From positions 279,475-343,474 of the forward strand of contig JBFLWS010000001.1 in the NCBI GenBank assembly GCA_040757715.1: a stretch of 64,000 nt of DNA, written 5' to 3'. Both the position numbers and the translations under genes were made by a program. Under the pieces are notes generated by a model. It was not told where the DNA came from and searched no databases. It saw nothing but the letters and a program-made list of their open reading frames with translations. Shown piece after piece: positions 56,005 through 64,000 of this stretch (positions within the stretch are counted from its first letter, which is position 1; each line of letters begins with the position of its first letter). Source of the DNA: CAIMFV01 sp040757715. GTDB taxonomy: Bacteria; Pseudomonadota; Alphaproteobacteria; Caulobacterales; Caulobacteraceae.

Positions 56005-57468
56005 TTACCCGCCCTGATGCGCCTCCCACAGCCGGCGCAGCACCGGCGGGGTCAGTTCCGGCAGGTCTTCGGAAATGAGGCCAGGGCCAAAGCCGCGCGC
56101 GGCTTCGGCGTGGATCCACACCCCGGCGCAGGCGGCGTCGAAGCTCTCCATGCCCTGGGCCACCAGCCCGGCGATGAGGCCGGCCAGCACATCCCCCGAA
56201 CCGGCCGTAGCGAGCCAGGGCGAGCCGTTCAGGTTCACCGCCGCGCGGCCATCGGGGGCGGCGATCACCGTGTCGGGGCCCTTCAGCACCACGATGGCCC
56301 CCGCCTCGGCCGCCGCCCGCCGCGCCGCGGTGAGGCGCTCCGGCGCGGACTTCATCACCCCAGGGAACACCCGCTCGAATTCGCCAAGATGAGGCGTGAG
56401 CACGTCGTCGCGATCGAGCACGGCGAACAGCTCTTCGGGATCGTCGCGGAACACGGTGAGGGCGTCGGCGTCCACCACCAGGGCGACGCCAGTGCGGGCC
56501 ACGGCCTGAAGGTTGAGGCGGGTGGCGTCGGTGACCCCGGCGCCCGGTCCGATCACCAGGGCGTCGGCCTGGTCGGCCATGGCCTGCAGGTCCGCATCGC
56601 CGCCAAAGGCGCGCACCATCACGGCGGTGGCCTGGGCGGCGTTGACCAGCACGGCGTCGGGGGGCGAGACCAGGGTGACGAGGCCGGCGCCGACGCGTAA
56701 GCCCGCCCGCGCCGCCAGTCGCGCGGCCCCTGTGGCCGACATCGGCCCGGTGACCACCAGCAGCCGCCCGCGCTCCACCTTGTGCGTCTCGGTGACCGGC
56801 CAGGGCAGGCGCGCCGCCCACAGCTCCGGCGCATTTTCGAAGGTCGGCGTCTGAGCCGCCGCGAGGCCGATGTCGGCCACCACGATCTCGCCACACAGGC
56901 TGCGGCCGGGCTCCAGGGCGTGCGCGAGCTTGCGCGCGTGGAAGGTGACGGTGAGCCCCGCCCGCGGCGCGTAACCCAGCGGCCGAGCGAGGTCGCCGGA
57001 GAGGCCGGAGGGCAGGTCCACCGCCACGATGGGCGCGCCGCTGGCCTCCGCCGCCCGCAGCACGTCGCGCAGGGCGAGGTCGAGCGGCCGCGACAGGCCG
57101 GCGCCGAACAGAGCGTCGACGATCAGCTCCGCCCCTTGCAGGGCGAGCGGGTCCAGCGCCTCCACGCCCCCCGTCCAGCGCTCGGCGGCGGCGAGGGCCG
57201 CGCCCTTCGGCTTGGTCTTGGCCGTCATGGCCAGCACCCGCACCGGCCAGCCGGCCTCGAGGAGCTTGCGGGCGACCACATAGCCGTCGCCGCCATTGTC
57301 GCCGGGACCGCACAGCACCACCGCCGGGCGGGGCGACCAGCGGGCCTTGATCGCTTCGGCCACGGCGTCCCCGGCCCGCTCCATCAAGATGGCGACCGGC
57401 GTGCCGGCGGCCACGGCGGCCTGGTCGGCGGCGCTCATCTCGGCGACGGTGAGGATGGGGCGGGCCAT
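56005..57468 (-). CDS. nnr: bifunctional NAD(P)H-hydrate epimerase / ADP-dependent dehydratase
   Basis: Repairs damaged hydrated NADH and NADPH: the N-terminal YjeF_N epimerase interconverts R and S forms, and the C-terminal ribokinase-like YjeF_C dehydratase restores the cofactor with ADP. 487 residues from ATG 57468, one base after the stop of the phosphatase gene. CGPGDNGGDGYVVARKL (53-69) and AVDLPSGLSGD mark the epimerase; GPGAGV, LTPHLGEFERVFPG and ATAGSGDVLAGLIAGLVAQG mark the dehydratase. Full length; the TGA-to-ATG spacing suggests coupling. Confidence 0.93.
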   Translation of the reverse strand: MARPILTVAEMSAADQAAVAAGTPVAILMERAGDAVAEAIKARWSPRPAVVLCGPGDNGGDGYVVARKLLEAGWPVRVLAMTAKTKPKGAALAAAERWTGGVEALDPLALQGAELIVDALFGAGLSRPLDLALRDVLRAAEASGAPIVAVDLPSGLSGDLARPLGYAPRAGLTVTFHARKLAHALEPGRSLCGEIVVADIGLAAAQTPTFENAPELWAARLPWPVTETHKVERGRLLVVTGPMSATGAARLAARAGLRVGAGLVTLVSPPDAVLVNAAQATAVMVRAFGGDADLQAMADQADALVIGPGAGVTDATRLNLQAVARTGVALVVDADALTVFRDDPEELFAVLDRDDVLTPHLGEFERVFPGVMKSAPERLTAARRAAAEAGAIVVLKGPDTVIAAPDGRAAVNLNGSPWLATAGSGDVLAGLIAGLVAQGMESFDAACAGVWIHAEAARGFGPGLISEDLPELTPPVLRRLWEAHQGG

Positions 57469-57469
57469 G

Positions 57470-58051
57470 TCAGAGCACCTGGGTCTCGGCCTGGGCGCCC
57501 AGCGCGATGAGCCTGAGCCCGCCCTCGCCGTCGGCCTCCAGCACGGTGATGGAGGCGTGGCCGGGCTGGCAGGCGCGCACGCGGTCATGGCCCTCGGCGA
57601 AGCTCACCGCGGCGTTGATGGCCACGAAATGCGAGAACACCGCCGCCGGGGCCGCGCCGATCAGGGCCTTGGCCACGCCCGCCCGCCAGGCGGCGTAGTC
57701 GCCGCCCTCTACTTCGCTCCAGCTCACTTGAAAGGCCTCGCGCAGCCACTGGCTCCGCGCCGCGCCTTCGAGGCCGGCCGGGGTAGGAATTTCAGCCACC
57801 GCCGGCTCGACCAACGCCTCCACGCCCAGCGCAGTGGCGAAGGGGGCGGCGGTCTCGCGACAGCGCTTCAGGGGCGAGGTGAGCACGCGGGTGGGGCGCA
57901 GCGCCTCGGGCAGGGCGAGCAAGGCCTGCGCCGCGGCCTCGGCCTGGCTTCGGCCCAGCTCGTCCAGCCCCGGATCGGGATCCGCCCCATGGTCGCCCCA
58001 GGTGGAGGCCGGCTTGCCGTGACGGATGAGGTAGAGGCGGCCCGCGGCCAT
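57470..58051 (-). CDS. histidine phosphatase family protein
   Basis: 193 residues of the phosphoglycerate-mutase-like fold. The RHG motif is LIRHGKPA (Arg10-His11-Gly12), with SPLKRCRETAAPFA holding the second Arg and VFSHFVAINAAVSF the second catalytic His. The protein is more likely a broad or unknown-substrate phosphatase than a true mutase, since its sequence lacks the long mutase insertions. It is placed directly between the thiolase-like gene and nnr on one transcript, with 2-base gaps. Confidence 0.87.
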   Translation of the reverse strand: MAAGRLYLIRHGKPASTWGDHGADPDPGLDELGRSQAEAAAQALLALPEALRPTRVLTSPLKRCRETAAPFATALGVEALVEPAVAEIPTPAGLEGAARSQWLREAFQVSWSEVEGGDYAAWRAGVAKALIGAAPAAVFSHFVAINAAVSFAEGHDRVRACQPGHASITVLEADGEGGLRLIALGAQAETQVL

Positions 58052-58053
58052 GA

Positions 58054-59592
58054 TCAGTCCAGTTCGAAGCGGTTGAGGCCCCGTTCTCTATCATGCCGAA
58101 CGCGGCCCGGGCGACCCACCCCTTCGCGGGATTCGAGCTCGGCCAGCACGGCGGGGTCGTTATCCGTATTGGCGACGAAGCGCCGGCCCTCCGCGTCACG
58201 CCCGATGATGATGCCGAGCCGGTAGCCGGCGCGGTCATGCACCACGGTGTAGGTCTCGATCTTGGCCGGCCCGTCGGGGGCGGCGATGATCTCCGGGTGC
58301 TGCAGGGCGTCGATCTCGGCCTGTAACACTTTCGGGTCCTGACGAGCCCAGGCGCCCTGCACCGGGGTCGTGGACCAGACGCCGCAGGACTGCTTGGTGA
58401 GGAACCAGCCGTTGCCGGTGGTCATGGCGAAGCCGCCCGGCCTCGCGCGACAGCGGGCCACGGCCTCGGCGATGCCGTGCATGGCGTAATTGTTCCCGGG
58501 CCCGCCGAAATAGGGCAAGCCGCCAGTGAGGGTGAGGCCGCGCGGATCATCGACGCTGAGCCCCGCTTCTTCGCAGGCGATCTCCACAGCTACGGGGAAG
58601 CATGAATAGAGGTCGAAAAAGTCCATATCCGCCAGAGACTTGCCGGCCATTTCCAAGGCGAGCTTGCCGGTGAGGCGCATGGCGGGGCTGGAGTGATAGT
58701 TCTGCCGCTCCAGCGGATACCAGAGATCGGCGGCGTCGGCGCAGCCGTGCAGGAACACCCACTTGGCCGGATCGACCCCGAGCTCGCGAGCCTTCTGCAC
58801 GCTGGTGAGGATCAGCGCCGCGGACTGGTCCACCTCCATGATGGCGTTGAGGTATTTCGGATAGGGAAAGCCCACCATGCGGTTGGTCTCGCTCACCGTG
58901 ACCAGCTCCTCGGCGCTGCGTTCGGCGGGGAACCATGCGTGGGGATTGGCCGCGGCCACGCGGGTGAAGGGCGCGAACAGCTCGCCCATGCGCCGCCGGT
59001 GTTCATCGAGGCTCCAGCCCTTGTGGGCGCGATAGGCGTTCTCGAACAGCGGATAGGTGTTCACCGGATAGGCGAGGCCGTGAGCGATCTCCTGCGGCGT
59101 CGCGCCCGGACGCGGATCGCCGATTCGCGCCGGCGGCTCGGCCTCTTCGTCATCCCAGCCGGCGAAGCCCAGCCCCTGCTTCATGCGCTTGGTGAGGGAG
59201 CCTAGAAATTCGGCGCCGGTGATGAGGGCGAAATCGCACGCGCCGGCGGCGATGTCGGCGCAGACCTGGTTGGCCAGCATCTGCGGCGTGTTCCCGCCCA
59301 TGTGGCTGTAGGCCTGCGTGCGGGGTAAAGCGCCGAACCGCTTGGCGAGGCTCTTGGGCGGATTGCGCGGCCGGGGCAGCTGGGTGCGCGCGCCCTCCCC
59401 GCCCGCATCCACGGCGAAACCCACCACATAGAGCGTATCCAGCGCCGCCAAGGTCTCGACGCCGAGCCCGGCGTCCGCCGCCGCCAGGCGCGTGGCGCGC
59501 TCCAGGAGATCGAACGGCGTCGGCGACTCCGTCAATGGCCCCTTGTAGGTGTATTGGCCCACGCCAATCAGGACTGGCGTCCGACTGTCCAT
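58054..59592 (-). CDS. thiolase-fold acetyl-CoA acetyltransferase family protein
   Basis: 512 residues of the atypical (SCP-x-like) thiolase group. Motifs: PVLIGVGQYTYKG at the start, EFLGSLTKRMK, FFDLYSCFPVAVEIACEEAG (active-site-region Cys) and GGLPYFGGPGNNYAMHGIAEAV with the catalytic His. The C-terminal 100 residues form an additional OB-like domain (KIETYTVVHDRAGYRLGIII), common in this class. Likely acts in acyl-CoA or sterol/fatty acid breakdown, but the substrate is not clear. First gene of the thiolase-phosphatase-nnr series. Confidence 0.85.
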   Translation of the reverse strand: MDSRTPVLIGVGQYTYKGPLTESPTPFDLLERATRLAAADAGLGVETLAALDTLYVVGFAVDAGGEGARTQLPRPRNPPKSLAKRFGALPRTQAYSHMGGNTPQMLANQVCADIAAGACDFALITGAEFLGSLTKRMKQGLGFAGWDDEEAEPPARIGDPRPGATPQEIAHGLAYPVNTYPLFENAYRAHKGWSLDEHRRRMGELFAPFTRVAAANPHAWFPAERSAEELVTVSETNRMVGFPYPKYLNAIMEVDQSAALILTSVQKARELGVDPAKWVFLHGCADAADLWYPLERQNYHSSPAMRLTGKLALEMAGKSLADMDFFDLYSCFPVAVEIACEEAGLSVDDPRGLTLTGGLPYFGGPGNNYAMHGIAEAVARCRARPGGFAMTTGNGWFLTKQSCGVWSTTPVQGAWARQDPKVLQAEIDALQHPEIIAAPDGPAKIETYTVVHDRAGYRLGIIIGRDAEGRRFVANTDNDPAVLAELESREGVGRPGRVRHDRERGLNRFELD

Positions 59593-59836
59593 TGGTCTCT
59601 TCCCTGCATTTGTTGCTTTACCTTGTTAGACCGGTGATCCTAGAAATGGCTCACCGGGGCAAGGCCGAAACCTGCGGCAGGCCTGATCAAAAATTAACCA
59701 GGACGCCCATTAGTTAAGCTTCGTTGCCGCATCCTTAGGCATGGCGGCGGGAGGGCTTGAGCAGGCGACTGGAAAATGTTGGTTGGGCGCCGCAATAATA
59801 ACGTCAATGGTCGCCCCTAGAGGACGCCGGAACGCC

Positions 59837-60175
59837 ATGAAGAAAATCGAAGCCGTCATCAAACCGTTCAAGCTGGACGAGGTCAAGGAAGCGCTGCAGG
59901 ACCTTGGCGTGCAGGGCATGACGGTGGAGGAAGTCAAGGGCTACGGCCGCCAGAAGGGCCACACTGAGCTCTATCGCGGCGCCGAATATGTCGTGGACTT
60001 TCTGCCCAAGATCAAAATCGAGATCGCCGTTTCGGATGATCAAGTGCAGGCCGCCATCGACGCCATCTGCAAGGCCGCGCGCACCGGCCGCATCGGCGAC
60101 GGCAAGATCTTCATCACCGACCTCATCGAGGTCGTTCGTATCCGCACCGGGGAGACCGGCGAGCAGGCCCTCTAG
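59837..60175 (+). CDS. glnB: nitrogen regulatory protein P-II
   Basis: Trimeric 2-oxoglutarate and ATP sensor controlling glutamine synthetase adenylylation and NtrB/NtrC. 112 residues starting MKKIEAVIKPFKLDEVKEAL; the uridylylation Tyr51 lies in TELYRGAEYVVDFLPK, and the C-terminal GDGKIFITDLIEVVRIRTGE block is the B-loop/C-loop. Directly upstream of glnA, the conserved glnBA pair. No convincing sigma-54 promoter was found in the 244 bases before it. Confidence 0.97.
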   Translation: MKKIEAVIKPFKLDEVKEALQDLGVQGMTVEEVKGYGRQKGHTELYRGAEYVVDFLPKIKIEIAVSDDQVQAAIDAICKAARTGRIGDGKIFITDLIEVVRIRTGETGEQAL

Positions 60176-60229
60176 AGCCCAGCGTCGACCTCCCCTTCCA
60201 AACCCCCGGGGCATAAGGAAAGTAGACCT

Positions 60230-61636
60230 ATGAAAGCTGCTGAAATTCTCAAGCAAATCAAGGAGAAGGACGTCAAATACGTCGACGTGCGCTTCACCGA
60301 CATCCGCGGCAAGCTGCAGCATGTGACCTTCGACATCGACCTGGTGGACGAGGACTTCCTCAACGAAGGCACCATGTTCGACGGCTCGTCCATCTCCGGC
60401 TGGAAGGCGATCAACGAGTCCGACATGCTGCTGAAGCCGGATCTGGCCACGGCCTATATCGATCCGTTCTACCAGCAGACCACCATGTTCCTGTTCTGCG
60501 ACGTGCTGAACCCGGACACGGGCGAGCACTACAACCGCGACCCGCGCTCCATCGCCAAGAAGGCCCTTGCTTACGTGAAGAGCGCCGGCGTGGGCGATCA
60601 GGTCTATTTCGGTCCGGAAGCCGAATTCTTCGTGTTCGACGACGTGCGCTGGAGCACCAGCTCCAACAGCATGGGCTACAGCTTCGACTCCGCCGAACTG
60701 CCGGCCAACACCGGCCGTGAATATCCGGAAGGCAATATGGGCCATCGCCCGGGCCCGAAGGGCGGCTACTTCCCGGTGAACCCGGTGGACTCCAGCCAGG
60801 ACCTGCGCGGCGAAATGCTGGCGGTGATGGGCGAGCTCGGCCTGCAGCCGGAAAAGCACCACCACGAAGTGGCCCCGGCTCAGCACGAGCTCGGCCTGAA
60901 GTTCTCCGATTTGCTCACCATGGCCGACCGGATGCAGCTCTATAAGTACGTGATCCACAACGTGGCCGCGGCCTACGGCAAGTCGGCCACCTTCATGGCC
61001 AAGCCGTACTTCGGCGACAACGGCTCGGGCATGCACTGCCACCAGTCGATCTGGAAGGACGGCAAGCCGCTGTTCGCCGGCGATAAGTACGCCGGCCTGT
61101 CGGACCTGTGCCTGTGGTACATCGGCGGCATCATCAAGCACGCCAAGGCCATCAACGCCTTCTCCAACTCCACCACCAACAGCTACAAGCGCCTGGTGCC
61201 CGGCTATGAAGCCCCGGTGAAGCTGGCCTATTCGTCGCGCAACCGCTCGGCCTCGATCCGTATTCCGTGGGTGTCGAGCCCCAAGGCCAAGCGCCTGGAA
61301 GTCCGCTTCCCCGACCCGATGGGCAACCCCTACCTGACCTTCGTGGCCATGCTCATGGCCGGCCTCGACGGCATCGAGAACCGCATCGATCCGGGTCCGG
61401 CGCTGGACAAGAACCTGTACGACCTGCCCCCCGAAGAGCAGGGCCTGGTGCCGGAAGTGTGCGGCTCGCTGCGTGAAGCGCTCGAGAACCTCGACAAGGA
61501 CCGCGCCTTCCTCAAGAAGGGCGGCGTCATGGATGACGACTTCATCGACAGCTACATCGAGCTGAAGCTGGGCGAAGTGAAGCGCTTCGAAATCACCCCG
61601 CACCCGGTGGAATTCGACATGTACTACAGCTGCTGA
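60230..61636 (+). CDS. glnA: glutamine synthetase type I
   Basis: Dodecameric enzyme joining ammonium to glutamate with ATP. 468 residues. MFDGSSISGWKAINESDM (about 49-66), FGPEAEFFVFDDV, the metal-binding MHCHQSIWKDGK and RIPWVSSPKAKRLEVRFPDP blocks are intact. Tyr397 in KNLYDLPPEEQG is the adenylylation site, so activity is covalently regulated, consistent with glnB next door. 54 bases separate it from glnB; a strong terminator follows. Confidence 0.97.
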   Translation: MKAAEILKQIKEKDVKYVDVRFTDIRGKLQHVTFDIDLVDEDFLNEGTMFDGSSISGWKAINESDMLLKPDLATAYIDPFYQQTTMFLFCDVLNPDTGEHYNRDPRSIAKKALAYVKSAGVGDQVYFGPEAEFFVFDDVRWSTSSNSMGYSFDSAELPANTGREYPEGNMGHRPGPKGGYFPVNPVDSSQDLRGEMLAVMGELGLQPEKHHHEVAPAQHELGLKFSDLLTMADRMQLYKYVIHNVAAAYGKSATFMAKPYFGDNGSGMHCHQSIWKDGKPLFAGDKYAGLSDLCLWYIGGIIKHAKAINAFSNSTTNSYKRLVPGYEAPVKLAYSSRNRSASIRIPWVSSPKAKRLEVRFPDPMGNPYLTFVAMLMAGLDGIENRIDPGPALDKNLYDLPPEEQGLVPEVCGSLREALENLDKDRAFLKKGGVMDDDFIDSYIELKLGEVKRFEITPHPVEFDMYYSC

Positions 61637-61662
61637 TCGGGTCTCCTGCGATCAGTTGATGG

Positions 61663-61692
61663 AGCCGCGGAGGGCGACCTCCGCGGCTTTTT
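61663..61692 (+). terminator. intrinsic terminator of glnBA
   Basis: Perfect hairpin AGCCGCGGAGG-GCGA-CCTCCGCGGCT followed by TTTT, 27 bases after the glnA stop. Confidence 0.87.
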
Positions 61693-61712
61693 CGTGGGCG
61701 TTTGAGCATTTT

Positions 61713-61737
61713 CCGAAAAGTGGGAACCGGTATTCGG
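61713..61737. repeat. dispersed palindromic repeat, copy 3
   Basis: Core from CCGAAAAGTGGGAACCGG to ATTCGG, in inverted orientation relative to copies 1 and 2, flanked by GAGCATTTT, the complement of the AAAATGCTC seen at copy 2. It lies just after the glnA terminator. Confidence 0.8.
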
Positions 61738-62058
61738 ATCAAAAATGCGCCGAATTCAAGATTCCCGCGTCAGGCGCGCCAATCCCCGACCTGCAATGTC
61801 GTGACATGATGGTGCTGCGTCGGGTTCCGGAACTCGACGCCCTTGGCGAGGCGAAAGAGACACCCTCGCCGACGACGCTCCATGTGGGCCATGGGGCGGA
61901 CTCGGCGACCTGTCTCCCGAACGTCGCACCCACCGGGGAAGGCCTCGGCCATCCCGGCGACGTCTGACAAACGTCGCCAGCCTACCCCCCATCCCCTCGG
62001 CCGAGGCCGACCGCGAACCGCCTGATCCAGAAGGATCGAGGCGCTAGCTGCGCGCGCC

Positions 62059-63228
62059 TCAGTAGCTCTTGGGCAGGCCCAGCACCCGTTCGGCGATGAA
62101 GTTGAGGATCATCTCCCGGCTCACCGGGGCGATGCGGGCGATCATGGCCTCGCGGAAATAGCGCTCCACGTCATATTCCTTGGCGTAGCCCATGCCGCCG
62201 TGGGCGAGGACAGAGGCCTCGCAGGCGTGGAAGCCGGCCTCGGCGCCGAGGTACTTGGAGGCGTTGGCCTCGGCCCCGCACTCCCTGCCGGCGTCGTAGA
62301 GAGCCGCGGCCTTGTAGGCCAACAGATTGGCGGCCTCGAGCTCGGCCCAGGACTTGGCCAGCGGATGGGCCACGCCCTGGTTCTGGCCGATGGGACGGCC
62401 GAACACCACACGCTCCTTGGCGTATTGGGCGGCCTTGCGCAGGGCGGCGCGGCCGAGGCCCACCGCCTCCACTGCGAACAGCACCCGCTCCGGGTTCAGG
62501 CCCTGCAGCAGGTATTTGAAGCCGGCCCCCTCCTCGCCGATCAGCGCGGTGTGCGGCACGTCGAGGTCGTCGATGAAAAGCGTATTACATTCAACGGCTT
62601 TGCGGCCCATCTTGGGGATCGGCTTAGCCTCGATCTTGCTGCGGTCGAAGTCGATATAGAAGAGGCTGAGCCCCTCGGTGGGCTTCTTCGCCTCGGCCTT
62701 AGGCGTGGTGCGGGCGATGATCAGCGCCTTGTTGGCGCGCTGAGCCGAGGTGGTCCAGATCTTGCGCCCGGACAGGCGATAGCCGGTGTCGGTGCGCACC
62801 GCCCTCGTCTCCAGGCTCGCCGTATCAAGACCGCTGTTGGGCTCGGTGACGGCGAAGCACATCTTGTGCTCTCCGGCGATGATCTTGGGCAGCCACTCGG
62901 CCTTCTGCTCGGCTGTGCCGAACTTCACGATGGGCATGGGCCCGAAGATGTTGAGGTGAATGGCCGAGGCGCCGGAAAAGCCCGCCCCGCTCTCCGCCAC
63001 CGCCTGCATGACGATGGAGGCTTCCGTCAGGCCGAGCCCCGCCCCGCCCACGCTTTCGGGCATGGCCACGCCCAGCCAGCCGCCCTCGGCCATGGCCGCC
63101 ACGAACGCCTCAGGAAAGGTCCCGGTCTCGTCGGTGCGACGCCAGTACTCGTCGTCGAAGGCGGCGCAGACCTTGGCCACAGCCTCGCGAATCGCTTCCT
63201 GATCGTCGTTCAGCCAAAAACCGGACAT
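62059..63228 (-). CDS. acyl-CoA dehydrogenase family protein
   Basis: FAD-dependent dehydrogenase of fatty acyl-CoA oxidation. The ATG at 63228 gives 389 residues starting MSGFWLNDDQEAIREAVAKV; an upstream ATG would add an unconserved tail. FAD-binding CFAVTEPNSGLDTASLETRA and WTTSAQRANKALIIAR (about 140-190), QNQGVAHPLAKSWAELEAA and HGGMGYAKEYDVERYFREA are family blocks. At the site where MCAD has Tyr-Glu-Gly-Thr, the sequence reads ARIAPVSREMILNFI, so the catalytic base may come from elsewhere. Substrate unknown. Confidence 0.87.
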   Translation of the reverse strand: MSGFWLNDDQEAIREAVAKVCAAFDDEYWRRTDETGTFPEAFVAAMAEGGWLGVAMPESVGGAGLGLTEASIVMQAVAESGAGFSGASAIHLNIFGPMPIVKFGTAEQKAEWLPKIIAGEHKMCFAVTEPNSGLDTASLETRAVRTDTGYRLSGRKIWTTSAQRANKALIIARTTPKAEAKKPTEGLSLFYIDFDRSKIEAKPIPKMGRKAVECNTLFIDDLDVPHTALIGEEGAGFKYLLQGLNPERVLFAVEAVGLGRAALRKAAQYAKERVVFGRPIGQNQGVAHPLAKSWAELEAANLLAYKAAALYDAGRECGAEANASKYLGAEAGFHACEASVLAHGGMGYAKEYDVERYFREAMIARIAPVSREMILNFIAERVLGLPKSY

Positions 63229-63318
63229 GGGGCCGCATTTCCTCGCGCGTTCATTCTTCGAGATGATTAGTCTGCGAGATGATCTAGGCGCGTCGGCGGA
63301 GCGCGGCAACCCGCCGGG

Positions 63319-63576
63319 CTAGTTCGTCAGACGGCGCAGGGCGTCGCGCCATCCGGCGGAAAAGGCCGAGGCCAGTTCGGCTGCCTGGAAGGTGACGATG
63401 CGCACCGCCTCGCCCAGGGCCGGGTCGGAACGCACCATCAGGAACGGCGCGTCGCACTCCTCGGCGAAGCGCGCCACATCGTCGCCATGCCCCTCGATGA
63501 AGCTGGAGATATATTGGCCGAACAGGCGATCTTCCTCGCCCGCGTGCACCGCCAATGTGACCACGACGTCGGTCAT
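63319..63576 (-). CDS. hypothetical protein
   Basis: 85 residues, not recognised. MTDVVVTLAVHAGEEDRLFG opens with a beta-strand followed by an acidic turn; FAEECDAPFLMVRSDPALGE is mid-protein, and the C-terminus is helical (AELASAFSAGWRDALRRL). No signal peptide or membrane helix. It precedes the acyl-CoA dehydrogenase gene on the same strand with a 90-base gap, and could be an upstream partner, which is inference. Confidence 0.6.
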   Translation of the reverse strand: MTDVVVTLAVHAGEEDRLFGQYISSFIEGHGDDVARFAEECDAPFLMVRSDPALGEAVRIVTFQAAELASAFSAGWRDALRRLTN

Positions 63577-63877
63577 GCGGACTTGCCCACCTGCAGCCCC
63601 AACTGCGGCAAGGTTGTTACGGCTTTAACGTTCTGTCCAGCAAATTCCGCACTGCAACATGGAGAGCGGCCATCCGTCGCCGTGGCATCCCGAGCGCAAA
63701 ATTAACGCTTCAGGACAATGAGCGTTTGCAATCGATTACATCGCGCTGGACTGCAAATGAAAATCAAATTTGGGAAACGCTCTGCTGTTCAGGCCTTGGT
63801 TGGAGAGTGCTTGAATTGGTTCGGCAGAAAGTGGTTCCTGCCTTCGTGCTGCCCGCCGCTGGGAAAGTACTGGTCTA
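63577..63877. other. intergenic region between the hypothetical gene and the insertion sequence
   Basis: About 300 bases, AT-richer toward the right (for example GCAAATGAAAATCAAATTTG near 63751). No frame with a ribosome-binding site or coding pattern. The insertion sequence at 63878 may have cut whatever element continued to the right. Confidence 0.45.
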
Positions 63878-64000
63878 GGCCCTGTTGACAAAAGGGATTC
63901 CCAAATCATCGGCGCAGTGATTCAAGGATTCCTCTTGGAGGGAGGGCGCCTTGGGTCGAGGGGATTTGTCGGACGCGGAGTGGGCCGTGATAGGGCCCTT
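63878..64000 (+). mobile_element. left end of an IS5-family insertion sequence
   Basis: GGCCCTGTTGACAAAAGGGATTCC is the terminal sequence seen at the ends of many IS5-type elements in alphaproteobacteria, here starting after CTA/CTAG. A TTG at 63951 opens a frame reading LGRGDLSDAEWAVIGP to the window edge, the standard N-terminus of IS5-group transposases. The rest of the element and its right end are outside the window, so completeness is unknown. Confidence 0.8.
63951..64000 (+). CDS. IS5-family transposase, N-terminal fragment at the window edge
   Basis: Only 16 full codons visible, reading LGRGDLSDAEWAVIGP. The motif RGDLSDAEWAVIGPL is the conserved opening of IS5-type DDE transposases (often followed by LP). 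TTG is the first start in frame; the preceding GGAGGGAGG (63937-63945) is a strong ribosome-binding site. Truncated by the end of the window. Confidence 0.75.
   Translation, partial: MGRGDLSDAEWAVIGP

Larger units (their letters stand above)
61637..62058. other. intergenic region between glnA and the acyl-CoA dehydrogenase gene
   Basis: 422 bases with the glnA terminator at 61663, palindromic repeat copy 3 at 61713, and a perfect inverted repeat GGCGACGT-N7-ACGTCGCC at 61956-61978. Several short frames occur on both strands but none has a ribosome-binding site; I see no gene. Confidence 0.6.

Noticed and set aside
54980..57313. 777-codon minus-strand frame across several genes
   Set aside because: Runs through the antisense of the 54452 and 55637 genes and out-of-frame through nnr; Arg/Gly/Pro-rich nonsense composition.
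59600..59836. sigma-54 or CtrA site before glnB
   Set aside because: TTAA half-sites (59694 and 59713) are 16 bases apart instead of 7, and no TGGCAC-N5-TTGC-type element with correct spacing was found.
61656..61967. 103-codon frame after glnA
   Set aside because: Starts inside the glnA terminator and runs through the palindromic repeat; no sign of a real start.

Overview
The window is a chromosomal segment of a GC-rich alphaproteobacterium, most likely a member of the Caulobacterales (Caulobacter/Phenylobacterium type). The grounds are the gene order (rpsB-tsf-pyrH-frr-uppS-cdsA-dxr, dnaE, nuoA-N, clpP-cicA-clpX-lon-HU, glnB-glnA), a short ProRS without the editing insertion, separate nuoC and nuoD, RNase J, and an SOS box of the alphaproteobacterial GTTC-N7-GTTC type. 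The exact genus cannot be fixed from the sequence alone.

Layout. 1-5610 (minus strand): translation and isoprenoid/envelope lipid genes rpsB, tsf, pyrH, frr, uppS, cdsA and the start of dxr. 5796-9460: dnaE, preceded by a 29-codon membrane peptide gene behind a LexA-type promoter (a candidate sidA, the SOS-induced division inhibitor of Caulobacter). 9560-11763: two accessory genes, including a 502-residue protein with a PD-(D/E)XK-like nuclease core flanked by repeat modules. 11888-15235: lolD, lolC/E, proS. 15374-16065: a HigBA-type toxin-antitoxin module on the plus strand with a double operator. 16084-20467: DUF1467, methylmalonyl-CoA epimerase, a secreted protein, RNase J, coaX, birA. 20469-37105: the complete 14-subunit complex I operon (nuoA to nuoN, minus strand), carrying extra genes: a four-helix membrane protein between nuoC and nuoD, an 85-residue membrane protein and an opposite-strand low-GC membrane gene between nuoE and nuoF, and a DUF433/DUF5615 toxin-antitoxin-like pair between nuoF and nuoG. 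37305-41953: tRNA-Asp, a DcaP-like porin, a metal-transport locus (RcnR/CsoR-like palindrome, His-rich 64-residue peptide, broken Nramp-type transporter gene), tRNA-Leu. 42149-51528: proteostasis cluster tig, clpP, cicA, clpX, lon, then an outer-membrane barrel protein, HU and tRNA-Val. 51575-52721: Phd/VapC-type pair and an orphan HigA-like regulator. 52921-63576: DUF1254 protein, hypotheticals, NAD(P)HX repair enzyme, phosphatase, thiolase, glnB-glnA, acyl-CoA dehydrogenase. 63878-64000: the left end of an IS5-type insertion sequence running off the window.

The backbone is housekeeping: protein synthesis and quality control, respiration, lipoprotein export and nitrogen assimilation. The novelty sits in small insertions between conserved genes. 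The best leads are the LexA-controlled 29-residue peptide upstream of dnaE; two separate loci (HigBA at 15.4 kb and an orphan HigA-like gene at 52.3 kb) sharing the same TACGC-N5-GCGTA operator in pairs; the foreign genes lodged in the complex I operon; and the 502-residue repeat-flanked nuclease.
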